DNA of 38,041 bases from Limisphaerales bacterium (GCA_025360325.1 JANYCI010000240.1:1-38041), one strand, 5' to 3'. Numbered from the stretch's first letter, positions 1 through 10,405 are shown. Made by a program: numbers and translations. Notes: generated from the sequence alone by a model not told the origin.

Positions 1-1649
1 AGCAGCAGCACTGCGCCAGCAACCACGAGCCAGCGGAAGCGCAACGCCCAATCCAGCGACGGTGCGTAAAGTTTTTTCGCCCAGCGCATGAGAAAGTTGT
101 CGCCCTCACTGATGTTCCCGCGCAACGCGAACGAGCAAAGCACCGGCATGAGCGTGAGCGTGAGCGCCAGTGCGCCGCCAAGCGCGAGCATCACGGTCAC
201 GGCCATCGGATGAAACATTTTTCCCTCAATGCCGGTGAGCGACATGATCGGGAGATAAACCATGCCGATGATCAGCACGCCAAAAAACGTCGGGTTCGCC
301 ATCTGTTTGCTCGCGGTGAGAACGGTGTGCGCGCGTTCTTCCGTCGTGAGCTTGCGCCCAAGGTGTTTTTGTTTTTCCGCCATTTGACGCACGATGTTTT
401 CCACCATCACGACCGCGCCATCAATGATGAGGCCGAAATCAATCGCGCCCAAACTCATCAGGTTGCCGGAGATTTTTCCCTGCACCATGCCGGTCATCGC
501 GAACAGAAACGAAAGCGGAATCGCCAGCGCCACGATGAGCGCCGCGCGCCAGTTGCCGAGGAATGCAAGCAGGATGACGACAACGAGAATCGCGCCTTCA
601 AAAAGATTTGTTGCGACCGTGTGAATCGTGCGGTCCACCAAATCGGAACGGTCGTAAAGCGCACGGATCACCATGCCCGGCGGAAGTTTTGGCTGAATCT
701 CCGCGAGCCGTTCCTTCACGCGCAACGCGACGAGCCGGCTGTTCTCGCCCGCAAGCATCATAGCCGTGCCGACGACGGCTTCTTCGCCATCATGGAGGCC
801 CGCGCCGGTGCGGAAGTGCGTGCCGATGGCCACATCCGCCACGTCGCGCACGAGCAACGGTTCAACGCCGCCCGCAAATTTCACCGGCAGTTCCGCGATT
901 TCCTCCATCGTCTGCACGCGACCAAGCCCGCGAATAACCACTTGCTCCGAATCGCGGCTGACCGTGCCGCCGCCCGCGTTCTCGACATTCTCGCGGATGA
1001 CATCAGCGAGTTCGGCGAAGGAAAGATTCGCGGCGTTCAGCTTTTCAAACTTCGGCTCGATGACAATTTGTTTTTCGTAGCCGCCGATGGCGTTGACCTC
1101 CGCGAGTCCAGCCACGGTGCGGAGCAAGGGTTTGATGGTGAATTCCTGAACGAGCTTCAACGCCATCAATTGTTCGCGGCGTGCCGTCGGTTTGTTCGTC
1201 GCGTCCGGCGCGTAATCCACGGTGTAATAATAAATTTCACCCAGCCCGGTGCTGATCGGCGCGAGTTGGGGCGTGACGCCGGACGGCAATTCTCCGGCGG
1301 CATTTTGCAACCGCTCGGCGACGAGTTGCCGCACACGGTAAATGTCCGTGCCGTCCGCGAAGATACAGGTGACTTGCGACAGACCAAATTTGGTGAGCGA
1401 CCGCATCTCCACCAAACCGGGCACGCCGGAGAGTTCCGTTTCCAGCGGGAGCGTGACGAGCTTTTCAATCTCTTCCGGCGCGAGCGCGGAGACTTCGGTG
1501 TTGATCTGCACCTGGGCATTGGTAATGTCCGGCACGGCGTCAATCGGCAGTCGCGCCGCCGACCACAGTCCGACGCCCACGAGCAACGCCGTCGCCAACA
1601 AAACAAACGCGCGCTGACGCAAAGAGAATTCGAGGATGCGCGTGATCAT
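1..1649 (-). CDS. Heavy-metal efflux RND transporter, CzcA/CusA family (N-terminal part; runs off the window edge)
   Basis: Reverse-strand frame is open from ATG at 1649 to position 1: MITRILEFSLRQRAFVLLATALLVGVGLWSAARLPIDAVPDITNAQVQINTEVSALAPEEIEKLVTLPLETELSGVPGL..., the typical CzcA/CusA N-terminus. Absent from the ORF track because it has no stop in the window. Confidence 0.93.
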   Translation of the reverse strand, partial: MITRILEFSLRQRAFVLLATALLVGVGLWSAARLPIDAVPDITNAQVQINTEVSALAPEEIEKLVTLPLETELSGVPGLVEMRSLTKFGLSQVTCIFADGTDIYRVRQLVAERLQNAAGELPSGVTPQLAPISTGLGEIYYYTVDYAPDATNKPTARREQLMALKLVQEFTIKPLLRTVAGLAEVNAIGGYEKQIVIEPKFEKLNAANLSFAELADVIRENVENAGGGTVSRDSEQVVIRGLGRVQTMEEIAELPVKFAGGVEPLLVRDVADVAIGTHFRTGAGLHDGEEAVVGTAMMLAGENSRLVALRVKERLAEIQPKLPPGMVIRALYDRSDLVDRTIHTVATNLFEGAILVVVILLAFLGNWRAALIVALAIPLSFLFAMTGMVQGKISGNLMSLGAIDFGLIIDGAVVMVENIVRQMAEKQKHLGRKLTTEERAHTVLTASKQMANPTFFGVLIIGMVYLPIMSLTGIEGKMFHPMAVTVMLALGGALALTLTLMPVLCSFALRGNISEGDNFLMRWAKKLYAPSLDWALRFRWLVVAGAVLL

Positions 1650-2182
1650 GGGTTCGTTCTTTCCTTCGGCGGATGAAAGGTGAGTTTGTCAATCCACGCG
1701 AGCACCACGGCGGAAACCACGAACGTCATGTGAATCACCACCTGCCAATACATGGTCTTCTCGGTCTGGTTGTTCGCATCCACAAACGTCTTGAGCAAAT
1801 GGATCGACGAAATGCCGATCAGCGCCGTGGCAAGTTTCACCTTGAGGATGCCGGCGTTGACGTGCGAGAGCCATTCCGGTTCGTCCGGGTGATTTTTCAA
1901 ATTCAACCGCGAGACAAAGGTTTCGTAACCGCCCACGATAACCATGATGAGCAGGTTGGCGATCATCACCACGTCAATCAGCCCCAGCACCATCAGCATG
2001 ATTTCGGATTCGGTGATCGTGGTCATGCGCTGCACGAGGTGCCACAGCTCGATCATGAAGTGATAGACATAAACGCCTTGGGCCACGATGAGGCCGAAGT
2101 AAAGCGGCGCCTGCAGCCAGCGGCTTAAAAAAATCAGGCTGCCAAGTGTGCGGGTGGAGCGGGTGGTATTTTGGTTGTTCAT
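1646..2182 (-). CDS. UPF0114 / YqhA-like membrane protein
   Basis: 178 aa with hydrophobic segments; GGYETFVSRL and LKVKLATALIGISSIHLLKTF are typical of UPF0114. ATGA overlap with the downstream czcA-like start. Confidence 0.85.
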   Translation of the reverse strand: MNNQNTTRSTRTLGSLIFLSRWLQAPLYFGLIVAQGVYVYHFMIELWHLVQRMTTITESEIMLMVLGLIDVVMIANLLIMVIVGGYETFVSRLNLKNHPDEPEWLSHVNAGILKVKLATALIGISSIHLLKTFVDANNQTEKTMYWQVVIHMTFVVSAVVLAWIDKLTFHPPKERTNP

Positions 2183-2190
2183 TTTTGGTT

Positions 2191-3501
2191 TTATTGTTGG
2201 TTGATCAGCAATGATTCACCGGTGAGTGATTCTAAATTCTGGGCCGCCAGCAACGCGTCCTGCTTCGTGGCCAGCATGGCATCGATGGCTTCGAGATATT
2301 GCTTCTGCAATTCGACGTAAGTAGCAATTGGCACTGCGCCCAAACGATAATGCCGGTCGGCGAGTTCGGCGGCTTCGCGAAAGTTTTGCGGAGCGTCGGC
2401 CTGCCACCTCGCCATTTCCGCGAGCTTGGTTTGCAAGGCCAATGAATTTTCCGTGACGCGCCGCTCGACTTCGCGCTGTGTGAGGAGCAAGGAAGTTTGC
2501 GCCTGTTGCTCACGCGCCTTTGCGATTTCAATGTTTCCCACGTTTCGGTTCCACAATGGCAGCGGCAGCGAAACGCCAAGGCCAATCGTGCGTTCCGTGT
2601 CACCCGCTTTTGCTTCCGAGATGAACGGCCCGACGGTCACGCCGGAAAACCGCTCGTTCTTCGCCAACGAAACCTTGAAGCCTTGCTGCTCCAATTCCGT
2701 TTGCCGGATGCGAAGCTCAAAAGCATTCGTGCGCGCGGTGTCGAGCAACGTTCCCAGCGACGGTGACGCGCGGAAATTTAATTGCGCTCCGGTCACACTC
2801 ACGACCACGCCCGGTGGCTGGCCGCGAAGTTGGTTCAGTTCCAGCAACGCCGACTGCGCCGCGATAGTCGCCTCGCTCGCCTGCCGTTGGAGCGTGATCG
2901 TGCTGGCTTCGATGATGCGCGTTTCTAAAACGGGCGTGATGCCGGCGGGATCGCGTTGCACCAGCACTTCGGTCAACGCCTGGAAGCGATCCGCCACTTC
3001 GCGCGCGGCGGCGAGTTTTTCCTGCGCGATGAAAATGTTGTAGCCCAACGACCGAACCCGCGCCGCCAATGTGAGTTTGAATTGCGCGAAGCCAAGCCCC
3101 GCCAATTGAATGTCGCGATTGGCAATCGCCTTGCGGAGCGAGAGTCGCCCCGGATATTCAAACGTCTGGTTAACTGATACGGCCCACGCTGCGCCTTCAC
3201 CGAGCAACGCGCCCGACGAATCCTTCACGCGCTTCTGCCCGATTTCCGCGCTCACTTCGGGATTCGCCCACGCGCCCGCTGACTTTCGCCCGCCGCGCGC
3301 CGCCGCGATTTCCGCGCGGTAGAAATTCAACTCGGGATTTTTCTCCAACGCCTCGTTCACCAAATCGTCGAGCAACACCTGATTGGTGATGACGGGCGAG
3401 TTGGTAACAGCGGACACCGCATCCGCCGCTTGCATGATAACAACTGTGGCAGCGACATAGGCCGTCGCCAAAAAGGAAAACTTCAAAACATTCTGCTTCA
3501 T
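2191..3501 (-). CDS. TolC-family outer membrane efflux protein (CzcC-like)
   Basis: ORF 2191..3537; likely start MKQNVLKFSFLATAYVAATVVIMQAADA (signal peptide) at 3501. OEP-type helical repeats (NPELNFYRAEIAAARGGRKSAG..., VPIATYVELQKQYLEAIDAML). Confidence 0.88.
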   Translation of the reverse strand: MKQNVLKFSFLATAYVAATVVIMQAADAVSAVTNSPVITNQVLLDDLVNEALEKNPELNFYRAEIAAARGGRKSAGAWANPEVSAEIGQKRVKDSSGALLGEGAAWAVSVNQTFEYPGRLSLRKAIANRDIQLAGLGFAQFKLTLAARVRSLGYNIFIAQEKLAAAREVADRFQALTEVLVQRDPAGITPVLETRIIEASTITLQRQASEATIAAQSALLELNQLRGQPPGVVVSVTGAQLNFRASPSLGTLLDTARTNAFELRIRQTELEQQGFKVSLAKNERFSGVTVGPFISEAKAGDTERTIGLGVSLPLPLWNRNVGNIEIAKAREQQAQTSLLLTQREVERRVTENSLALQTKLAEMARWQADAPQNFREAAELADRHYRLGAVPIATYVELQKQYLEAIDAMLATKQDALLAAQNLESLTGESLLINQQ

Positions 3502-3604
3502 AAAAATTAAGTTAAAATACGGACAACACGACGACACACGAAAACAAAGCAGCGCGAAATCGCGCCGGACGATGGGGAGAAAAAATCCTCGAACGAGGAC
3601 TTAA

Positions 3605-3991
3605 TTAAGAAGCGAACGAAGGCGCACGCGGCGGGGAAGCGGTGCGGAAAACAAACTGCCAGCACGGAGAAAGTTCGCGCGGAACTGAATCAGAAACAAA
3701 ATAATTTCCAACGGTGGGCGGGATTGTTTCCGACCAGATCAAAGCTAGAGGAATTTGCGCGAGCAATGGAGCCGCCGTCGCCAGCTTGCCGTCCTCCATT
3801 TTGTAAAAGCTGGATTCGACGCTCGCACACCCGTCGGTCTGGCAATCAGCTTCGGGATGCGCCGCCGTCATGGCCGGCTCGCCGCATTTCAGAAATTGAA
3901 ATCCCGGCAGTTGCTCCAACTGGCAATGGTTCGCCGCCAGCGACCACAGCGCCAGCATTACCAAGGCTAGAATTTTTTTGACCCACTGCAC
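3605..3991 (-). CDS. Small exported cysteine-containing protein of unknown function, first gene of the metal-efflux operon
   Basis: Signal-like N-terminus MQWVKKILALVMLALWSLAANHCQLEQ; several Cys (NHCQLE, LKCGEP, DCQTDGCAS); co-directional with the efflux genes. Confidence 0.6.
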   Translation of the reverse strand: MQWVKKILALVMLALWSLAANHCQLEQLPGFQFLKCGEPAMTAAHPEADCQTDGCASVESSFYKMEDGKLATAAPLLAQIPLALIWSETIPPTVGNYFVSDSVPRELSPCWQFVFRTASPPRAPSFAS

Positions 3992-4104
3992 GGGGCATAG
4001 ATACTCGTGTGAGTTAAATTGTTCAAATTATTTTTCTGCCGGCGGCGTTGCAGCGGATCCAAATTTAACTTGCCAAGTGCGCTGGGCGACAGGCATTTTC
4101 TGTC

Positions 4105-5670
4105 ATGGCAGCGACGCGCAATTCCAATCTCGACGACACTTTTTACCAAACGGCGGAAACTTTTTTCCCCGCGAACAGCAAGGTCGGTCTCACCTACGAC
4201 GACATCACGCTGGCGACGTTGTATTCCGACATTTTGCCGCGCAACACGCAGCTCGACACGCAGCTCGCCGACACGTTGCAACTGAACATCCCCGCCGTTT
4301 CCGCCGACATGGACACGGTCACCGAATCGCGCATGGCGATTGCGATGGCACTCAATGGCGGGCTTGGTCTTATCCATTACAACATGGCCGAGCGGCAGCA
4401 GTTGTCCGAAGTCAGCCGTGTGAAGAATCACGTCAACGGCCTCATTCAAGAGCCGATTCAAGTTTCGCCCAGCCTGCTCATCGGCGATGTCCTCGCGCTG
4501 ATCGAACAAAAAAAATTCGGCTTCAGCACGTTTCCCGTGGTGGATGAAAAGGGCAAACTCGTCGGGCTGCTTTCGGGCCACGTCGTCAAGCCGCGTTACG
4601 CTGCGAAAAAAGTTTCCGACGCGCTCACGCCACGCAAACAAGTCCACACGATCACGAAAAAGGAACTCGGCAAAGACCCGATTGCGCGTGCGGATAAATT
4701 TTTTACCGAGCATCTTGGCATCCACAAATTGCTCGTGGTGGATGACCAAGACCAGATGCTCGGCCTCATCACGATGAGCGATGTCGAGCGCATCACGGAG
4801 GAACGCAAGGCGCAGTTCAAGCCCGCGCGCGATGCGCATTTCCGCCTCGTCTGCGGCGCGGCGGTTTCGGCCACACGCAATGCGTTTGGCGAGCTGGATA
4901 AGAAAAAAATTCTCGAACATGTCAGCGCGCTTGTGGAACGTGGCATTGATTGCGTAGCCGTTTCCACCGCGCACGGCCACAGCGCGGGCGTCGGCGACAC
5001 CGTGAAAGTTCTCCGCGATGCGTTTCCGAAATTGCCGATCATCGCGGGCAATGTGACGAGCGCGGCGGGCGTGGAATTTCTCGCGGACTGCGGCGCGAAT
5101 GTCATCAAAGTGGGGCAGGGGCCAGGTTCGATTTGCACCACGCGAATTGTTGCCGGAGTTGGAATTCCGCAGATGACGGCGCTCTACGTTTGTTCACGCG
5201 CGGCGGCGAAGAAAAAAGTTTCCATTCTCGCCGACGGCGGCATCACGAAGTCAGGCGATATCGTGAAAGCGTTGACGCTCGCGCACGGCGTGATCTGCGG
5301 CGGAATTTTTGCCGGTTGCACCGAAGCGCCCGGCGATGTCGTCGAGATCAGCGGCAAAATGTATAAGCATTATCGCGGCATGGGCAGCCTCGCGGCGATG
5401 AAATCCGGCAGCGCGGCGCGTTACGGCCACGAGAAATCCGACACCACGCGCAAGGTCGCGGCGGAAGGCATCGAGGCACTCAAGGAAGCGTGCGGCCCGG
5501 TGGACCGCGTGCTCGCGCAACTCATCGGCGGCATCCAGAGCGGCATGGGTTATCTCGGCGCGAAGAATCTGGAATCGCTCCGGGCGAAGGCGCGCTACAT
5601 CCGTGTCAGTCCCGCCGGCCAGCGCGAAGCCGCGCCGCATGATGTGGTGGAATTGAAGACGGGAAGTTGA
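4105..5670 (+). CDS. guaB: IMP dehydrogenase
   Basis: [55 protein letters not shown], two CBS-type segments, active-site loop [29 protein letters not shown]. Confidence 0.95.
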   Translation: MAATRNSNLDDTFYQTAETFFPANSKVGLTYDDITLATLYSDILPRNTQLDTQLADTLQLNIPAVSADMDTVTESRMAIAMALNGGLGLIHYNMAERQQLSEVSRVKNHVNGLIQEPIQVSPSLLIGDVLALIEQKKFGFSTFPVVDEKGKLVGLLSGHVVKPRYAAKKVSDALTPRKQVHTITKKELGKDPIARADKFFTEHLGIHKLLVVDDQDQMLGLITMSDVERITEERKAQFKPARDAHFRLVCGAAVSATRNAFGELDKKKILEHVSALVERGIDCVAVSTAHGHSAGVGDTVKVLRDAFPKLPIIAGNVTSAAGVEFLADCGANVIKVGQGPGSICTTRIVAGVGIPQMTALYVCSRAAAKKKVSILADGGITKSGDIVKALTLAHGVICGGIFAGCTEAPGDVVEISGKMYKHYRGMGSLAAMKSGSAARYGHEKSDTTRKVAAEGIEALKEACGPVDRVLAQLIGGIQSGMGYLGAKNLESLRAKARYIRVSPAGQREAAPHDVVELKTGS

Positions 5671-5697
5671 AAGGAGGATTTGTGGCCTAGCTTTATA

Positions 5698-6102
5698 TTA
5701 GGTGACCTGTGGCTTGGGGTCATAATATCTGAAATGTTTTGATCCCAACTCGTCGCTGATTCGATTTAGAATCTCATCTCGCCTATCTTTCGCCCAGTCC
5801 GGCATCTTTCGTTGCCAATCATCAGGGTCTGGAAAATAAACATGGCGTGGCCCGCGTGCCATAAGCTCGCCACAAATCATCAAGCGACGAATCTGACCAG
5901 CCTCAATCTCCTCATAATAAAATGAATCTCTTCCATACCAACGAACTCGATACCCCTGCCTACGAAGATGCCAAGACGAACGAACACGGCTTAATATGAT
6001 GTAGAAAATAATGCCGCCATATAAGATGCCCGCGATAATCGGAAAGCTGCGAAAGAAACGGTAAGACAAACCGGCAAACATCGCCACCGACAGCCAAGCC
6101 AC
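5698..6102 (-). CDS. Hypothetical protein with N-terminal membrane segment(s)
   Basis: 134 aa ORF, MAWLSVAMFAGLSYRFFRSFPIIAGILYGGIIFYIILSRV...; lower GC than the neighbours. Confidence 0.5.
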   Translation of the reverse strand: MAWLSVAMFAGLSYRFFRSFPIIAGILYGGIIFYIILSRVRSSWHLRRQGYRVRWYGRDSFYYEEIEAGQIRRLMICGELMARGPRHVYFPDPDDWQRKMPDWAKDRRDEILNRISDELGSKHFRYYDPKPQVT

Positions 6103-6228
6103 AGGACTGCGATATAATTTGTTCCTGGCGTGAAGTCGCTTAACAGTGCATTAAGCCGAGCGGATGTTCTCCAATTTCAATCGGCAACAACCAGTCACAC
6201 TCGTGACGAAACATTTTTGACGTGGTTT

Positions 6229-7707
6229 TCAAACCGGCAACAACTTGATCTGCGCGTCTTCTTTCGTCGCCGCTTCGCCGAGAGTTTGCGTCTGTTGGCG
6301 GCGGCGTTCGATGATGTGTTTGTCGAGCAGCGGATCGTAGGCCACGGGATAATTGCCGTCGTAACACGCCATGCAAAAATTTTCCTTGGGCTGACCCGTC
6401 GCCGCCACCATGCCAGCTTGCGAGAGATAATGCAGCGAGTCGGCGTTCAAGTATTTTCTGATTTCATCCACCGTGTTGTTCGCGGCCATGAGCTTGCTGC
6501 GGTCGGGAAAATCAATGCCATACACGCACGGATGCTGATGCGGTGGGCAACTCACGGCGACGTGAACTTCTTTCGCGCCCGCGTCCTTCAACGTCTTCAC
6601 CCGCGAACGGCACGTCGTCCCGCGCACGATGGAGTCATCCACGATGATGACGCTTTTGCCCTTCACGAGCGATTCGATGAGGTTGAGTTTCACGCGCACG
6701 TTGGCGTCGCGGATGAGCTGCGTGGGCTGGAGAAAACTGCGTCCGACGTAATGGTTGCGGATGAAGGCCATCTCGTAGGGAATGCCAGATTGTTCCGCAT
6801 AACCCATCGCCGCGCACACGCCGCTGTCCGGCACGGGAATCACGAGATCGGCTTTGACGTTGTGTTCGCGGGCGAGCTGGCGACCCATTTCTTTGCGGAC
6901 TTCATAGACGCTGTGACCTTGGATGACGCTGTCAGGCCGCGCAAAATAGACGTATTCAAAAATGCAGAATGCTTTCTTTTGGTGTTCGGGAAATGCCTGG
7001 ATGCTGGTCAAACCTTTTTCGTTGATGATGACAATTTCTCCCGGCGCAACGTCGCGGATAAAACGCGCGTGAATCAAATCAAACGCGGTCGTCTCGCTGG
7101 AAAGAACGTAAGCACCTTCCGCCGTTTTGCCGATTGAGAGCGGACGAAAGCCGTGCGGATCACGCGCGCCGATCATTTCTTTCTCGGTCATTATCACCAA
7201 TGAATACGCGCCTTCAATGCGGCGGAGCGTTTGCACGATGGAATTTTGCACGCCGCCGAGTTCCGGCTGCGCGAGCATCATGATAATAATTTCACTGTCC
7301 ACCGTGGTCTGAAAAACGAGGCCGCGCGTTTCCAATTCATCGCGCAGTTGTGCGGCGTTCGTGAGATTGCCGTTGTGCGCGACGGCGATCTGGCCGCGCG
7401 CGCAATCCACCGTGAGCGGCTGGGCGTTGCGGAGATTGGAGGAGCCGGTGGTCGAGTAGCGCGTGTGGCCGATGGCGCGGTCGCCGACGAGGTCGTGCAA
7501 AATTTTCGGGTCGTTGAAAATCTGCGGGACGAGGCCCATGCCGTGATGCTTGAAAAATTTTCCGTCGTGGCAGGTGACGATGCCCGCACTTTCCTGCCCG
7601 CGATGTTGCAGGGCGTAGAGGCCGAAGTAGGTCAGCTCGGCGGCGTTCGGATGGCCGAAGATGCCGAAGACTCCGCAGTAATGTTTGGGATAGTTTTTAT
7701 TTTGCAT
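6229..7707 (-). CDS. purF: Amidophosphoribosyltransferase
   Basis: CGVFGIFGHPNAAELTYFGLYALQHRGQESAGIV; PRPP loop SVIIVDDSIVRGTT; ORF extends to 7809 but MQNKNYPKHYCGVFG (start 7707) places the N-terminal-nucleophile Cys correctly. Confidence 0.95.
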   Translation of the reverse strand: MQNKNYPKHYCGVFGIFGHPNAAELTYFGLYALQHRGQESAGIVTCHDGKFFKHHGMGLVPQIFNDPKILHDLVGDRAIGHTRYSTTGSSNLRNAQPLTVDCARGQIAVAHNGNLTNAAQLRDELETRGLVFQTTVDSEIIIMMLAQPELGGVQNSIVQTLRRIEGAYSLVIMTEKEMIGARDPHGFRPLSIGKTAEGAYVLSSETTAFDLIHARFIRDVAPGEIVIINEKGLTSIQAFPEHQKKAFCIFEYVYFARPDSVIQGHSVYEVRKEMGRQLAREHNVKADLVIPVPDSGVCAAMGYAEQSGIPYEMAFIRNHYVGRSFLQPTQLIRDANVRVKLNLIESLVKGKSVIIVDDSIVRGTTCRSRVKTLKDAGAKEVHVAVSCPPHQHPCVYGIDFPDRSKLMAANNTVDEIRKYLNADSLHYLSQAGMVAATGQPKENFCMACYDGNYPVAYDPLLDKHIIERRRQQTQTLGEAATKEDAQIKLLPV

Positions 7708-7845
7708 CGCGCGCGTGGCTGATTTTTGCAGACGGAAATGCGCCGTGCAAGCGGGAATGGATTTGGCTAAACGAAAGGCGATCCCGCTGCGGGGAAGAAT
7801 CAATTTCATGGCGGCTCATTCCGTGTTACGCTCCTGCAAATTCGT

Positions 7846-8256
7846 ATGAATGTTGACACGATTTCCATCGTTGACCTTGAAGTGTTTTATCGCGTCGGCG
7901 TGCCGGACGCGGAACGCGCGCAGCCGCAACGTCTGTTGCTCACGGTGATTCTGGAATCCGATTTCACCGCCGCCGCCGCATCGGATGCGATTGCGGACAC
8001 AATCAATTATTTCTCCGTCACGCAACGGCTCTTGAAATTTGGCGAGGGGCGCGAATGGAAATTGATCGAAAAACTTGCCGCTGACATTGCGGAAACCATT
8101 TTGAAAGAATTCCAACCGCAGTCTGTTTCCGTGGAGGTGAAAAAATTTATCATCCCAGAGGCGAAATACATTTCGGTGTCGCTTTTCAGGGAAAGTGATG
8201 CGCGTCGATCGGGAACGGAGCGCGGCTGTGTCGAAGACCAGCCGCAGCAGCTTTGA
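7846..8256 (+). CDS. folB: Dihydroneopterin aldolase family protein
   Basis: MNVDTISIVDLEVFYRVGVPDAERAQPQRLLLTVILESDFTAAAASDAIADTINYFSVTQRLL... Confidence 0.85.
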   Translation: MNVDTISIVDLEVFYRVGVPDAERAQPQRLLLTVILESDFTAAAASDAIADTINYFSVTQRLLKFGEGREWKLIEKLAADIAETILKEFQPQSVSVEVKKFIIPEAKYISVSLFRESDARRSGTERGCVEDQPQQL

Positions 8257-8294
8257 ACGCGCTGCGGCTGACGCTGCGCGCACGGCCGCGCTCC
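8217..8294. repeat. Palindromic repeat-like element with nested stems
   Basis: Outer arms ggagcgcggc (8217) and gccgcgctcc (ending 8294); inner arms cagccgcagc / gctgcggctg. Confidence 0.65.
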
Positions 8295-8298
8295 CATG

Positions 8299-8328
8299 AA
8301 AAAAGGCGAGGCTGTTAAGCCTCGCCTT
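8299..8328 (-). terminator. Rho-independent terminator downstream of rplS
   Basis: On the minus strand: aaggcgaggc-ttaaca-gcctcgcctttttt (10-bp stem plus U-tract), 22 nt past the rplS stop. Confidence 0.85.
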
Positions 8329-8349
8329 GGAGATTCGTGGCGCGAAAAA

Positions 8350-8724
8350 TTATTTCTTCGGAGCCGTAACTTTCTTGGCCTTTTCGTTGACCAACGTGGC
8401 ACCTTTACCGACGCGCTTGCGGAGGTAGGTGAGCTTGGCGCGGCGCACTTGGCCTTCGCGTTCGACTTCGATTTTGTCCACGCGCGGGGAGTGCAGCGGG
8501 AAAATACGCTCCACACCTTCGCCGTAGCTGATGCGGCGCACGGTGAAGGTTTCGTTCAGACCGCCGCCGCGTTTGCCCATGACGACGCCCGAGAAAATCT
8601 GGATGCGTTCCTTGTCGCCTTCGACGACTTTGGTGTGGACTTTGACGGAATCGCCGACGTTAAACTTCGCGTCGTCTTTGCGAAACTGTTCCGATTGAAT
8701 TTTTTTCAACAATGCCTGGTTCAT
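8350..8724 (-). CDS. rplS: 50S ribosomal protein L19
   Basis: [70 protein letters not shown]. Confidence 0.96.
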   Translation of the reverse strand: MNQALLKKIQSEQFRKDDAKFNVGDSVKVHTKVVEGDKERIQIFSGVVMGKRGGGLNETFTVRRISYGEGVERIFPLHSPRVDKIEVEREGQVRRAKLTYLRKRVGKGATLVNEKAKKVTAPKK

Positions 8725-8808
8725 AATAAATTAATTTTTAGTTTTTGATTCTTAATTTTTAGTCGCTGCGTTTTGAAAATCAAAAACTCAACTCTAAAAA
8801 CATAAAAC

Positions 8809-9477
8809 TTATTGCAACAAATCTGGTCGCTTGGCTTTTGTTCGCGCCTTCGCCTGCTCGCGCCGCCATTTTTCAATCTCGGCATGATTGCCGGAGAGCA
8901 ACACATCCGGCACTTTTGCCCCGTGAAATTCCGCCGGGCGCGTGTATTGCGGATACTCCAGCAATCCGGCGCTGAACGATTCGTCGGACGAACTCGCATC
9001 ATCGCCCAACACTCCGGGCAGCAGCCGCGTCACCGCATCTATCACCACCATCGCTGGCAGTGCGCCGTTCGTCAGAACGTAATCGCCGATGGACAATTCA
9101 TCATCCGCCAGCATCGTCCGCACCCGCTCGTCAAAACCTTCGTAATGGCCGGTGACGAGCAATAAATTTTTTTGCGCCGCGAGTTCGCGCGCGATGCTCT
9201 GGTTGAACTTGCGTCCGCCGGGCGAGAGCAAAATCACTTTCGTCTCCGCGCGCTTCAAACTTTCCACCGCTTCAAACAGCGGCTCCGGCTTCATCAACAT
9301 TCCCGGCCCGCCGCCGAATGGACGATCATCCACCGTCTTGTGCCGGTCGTGCGTCCAGTCGCGCAACTGGTGGATGTTCAAGTCCAGCAAGCCCGCCTTG
9401 CGCGCCCGCATGATGATACTTTCATCGAGCGGCCCGGCGAACATCGCCGGGAACAAAGTCAGCACGTCAATCTTCAA
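8809..9477 (-). CDS. trmD: tRNA (guanine-N1)-methyltransferase
   Basis: [13 protein letters not shown]..., [79 protein letters not shown]. Confidence 0.96.
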   Translation of the reverse strand: MKIDVLTLFPAMFAGPLDESIIMRARKAGLLDLNIHQLRDWTHDRHKTVDDRPFGGGPGMLMKPEPLFEAVESLKRAETKVILLSPGGRKFNQSIARELAAQKNLLLVTGHYEGFDERVRTMLADDELSIGDYVLTNGALPAMVVIDAVTRLLPGVLGDDASSSDESFSAGLLEYPQYTRPAEFHGAKVPDVLLSGNHAEIEKWRREQAKARTKAKRPDLLQ

Positions 9478-9480
9478 GTG

Positions 9481-9543
9481 ATGAGTTATGAGTTATGAGT
9501 GATAAGCATTACCGGTCTCGCCACTCATCACTTATCACTCGTC
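9481..9543. repeat. Low-complexity inverted/direct repeat of a (g)agtgataag / gagttat unit
   Basis: tgatgagttatgagttatgagtgataagcattaccggtctcgccactcatcacttatcactcgtcac; gagtgataag versus cttatcactc are inverted arms. Confidence 0.6.
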
Positions 9544-9544
9544 A

Positions 9545-9784
9545 CTATTTTTCGTCTTCAACAATTTCCACAGAACAACGCAAGCCTTTGTTCGCGCTGC
9601 CGGCTTGCAGTAAAGAGCGAATCGCATTGATCGTCACGCCCTGTCGCCCGATGATCTGGCCGACATCCGACGGGTTCAGGCGCAGCTCAAAAACCGTCAC
9701 GCCCGCGCGTTCCACTGGTGTGACCGTCACGGACTCCGGGTGCTGCACGAGTCCTTTGACGACGTATTCGAGGAACTCCTGCAT
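9545..9784 (-). CDS. khpA: KH-domain RNA-binding protein KhpA
   Basis: MQEFLEYVVKGLVQHPESVTVTPVERAGVTVFELRLNPSDVGQIIGRQGVTINAIRSLLQAG; KH motif IIGRQG; position after rpsP. Confidence 0.88.
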   Translation of the reverse strand: MQEFLEYVVKGLVQHPESVTVTPVERAGVTVFELRLNPSDVGQIIGRQGVTINAIRSLLQAGSANKGLRCSVEIVEDEK

Positions 9785-9794
9785 GGCGGGAAAA

Positions 9795-10049
9795 TCAAAC
9801 CTTAGCCGCGCTCTTGGCCAGCTTCTTGAGGAAGCTCGCCACGGTATCGCTCGGCTGGGCGCCTTTGCTGATCCAATACTGCGCGCGATCCTGCTTGAGG
9901 ATAAAGTTTTCGCCCTCTTTGAGGGGATAGTAATTGCCGATTTCCTCGATGAATTTTCCATCACGCGGACTGCGGCTATCGGCGACTACAATGCGGAACA
10001 CCGGGGTGTTCTTCGTGCCGACACGTTTCATGCGAATTTTTACAGACAT
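9795..10049 (-). CDS. rpsP: 30S ribosomal protein S16
   Basis: [42 protein letters not shown]... Confidence 0.96.
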   Translation of the reverse strand: MSVKIRMKRVGTKNTPVFRIVVADSRSPRDGKFIEEIGNYYPLKEGENFILKQDRAQYWISKGAQPSDTVASFLKKLAKSAAKV

Positions 10050-10405
10050 AATTATTTCAAAAGAGCGCGTAAATTATCAAGCCCACGCGGTTTTGCAAGA
10101 CATGATTTAGAAAACTTCGGGATAATCCAGATGGGAAACAATTCATTGGCAAGGAACTCCGAAAAACTGGCGCGTTCCTAGACAACTTCCGAACGGCGCG
10201 AAGCGTCATGGACTTCCGCCTGCGTCCAACTTCGGCGAGACAAGTCCGTGGGTGCGGGGTGAGGGCACATACCGCTTTGAATTGTGCGACTTCAAATTTT
10301 AATCGCACACATCGGTTGCAGGCGAGAGCGGTGTCAGCCCCATTCCCCGCCAGCCCCGCAGTCCAAGACGTTGGCGCATTGGTGGCGGCCTTCGGAAACG
10401 CGGGA

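Noticed and set aside
210-1676. 488-aa plus-strand ORF
   Set aside because: Antisense to the clear czcA-like frame; Arg/His/Asp-rich shadow ORF typical of high-GC complementary frames.
3967-4980. 337-aa minus-strand ORF
   Set aside because: Antisense to guaB; low-complexity charged composition, no domain motifs.
6130-7137. 335-aa plus-strand ORF
   Set aside because: Antisense to purF, which has unmistakable motifs.
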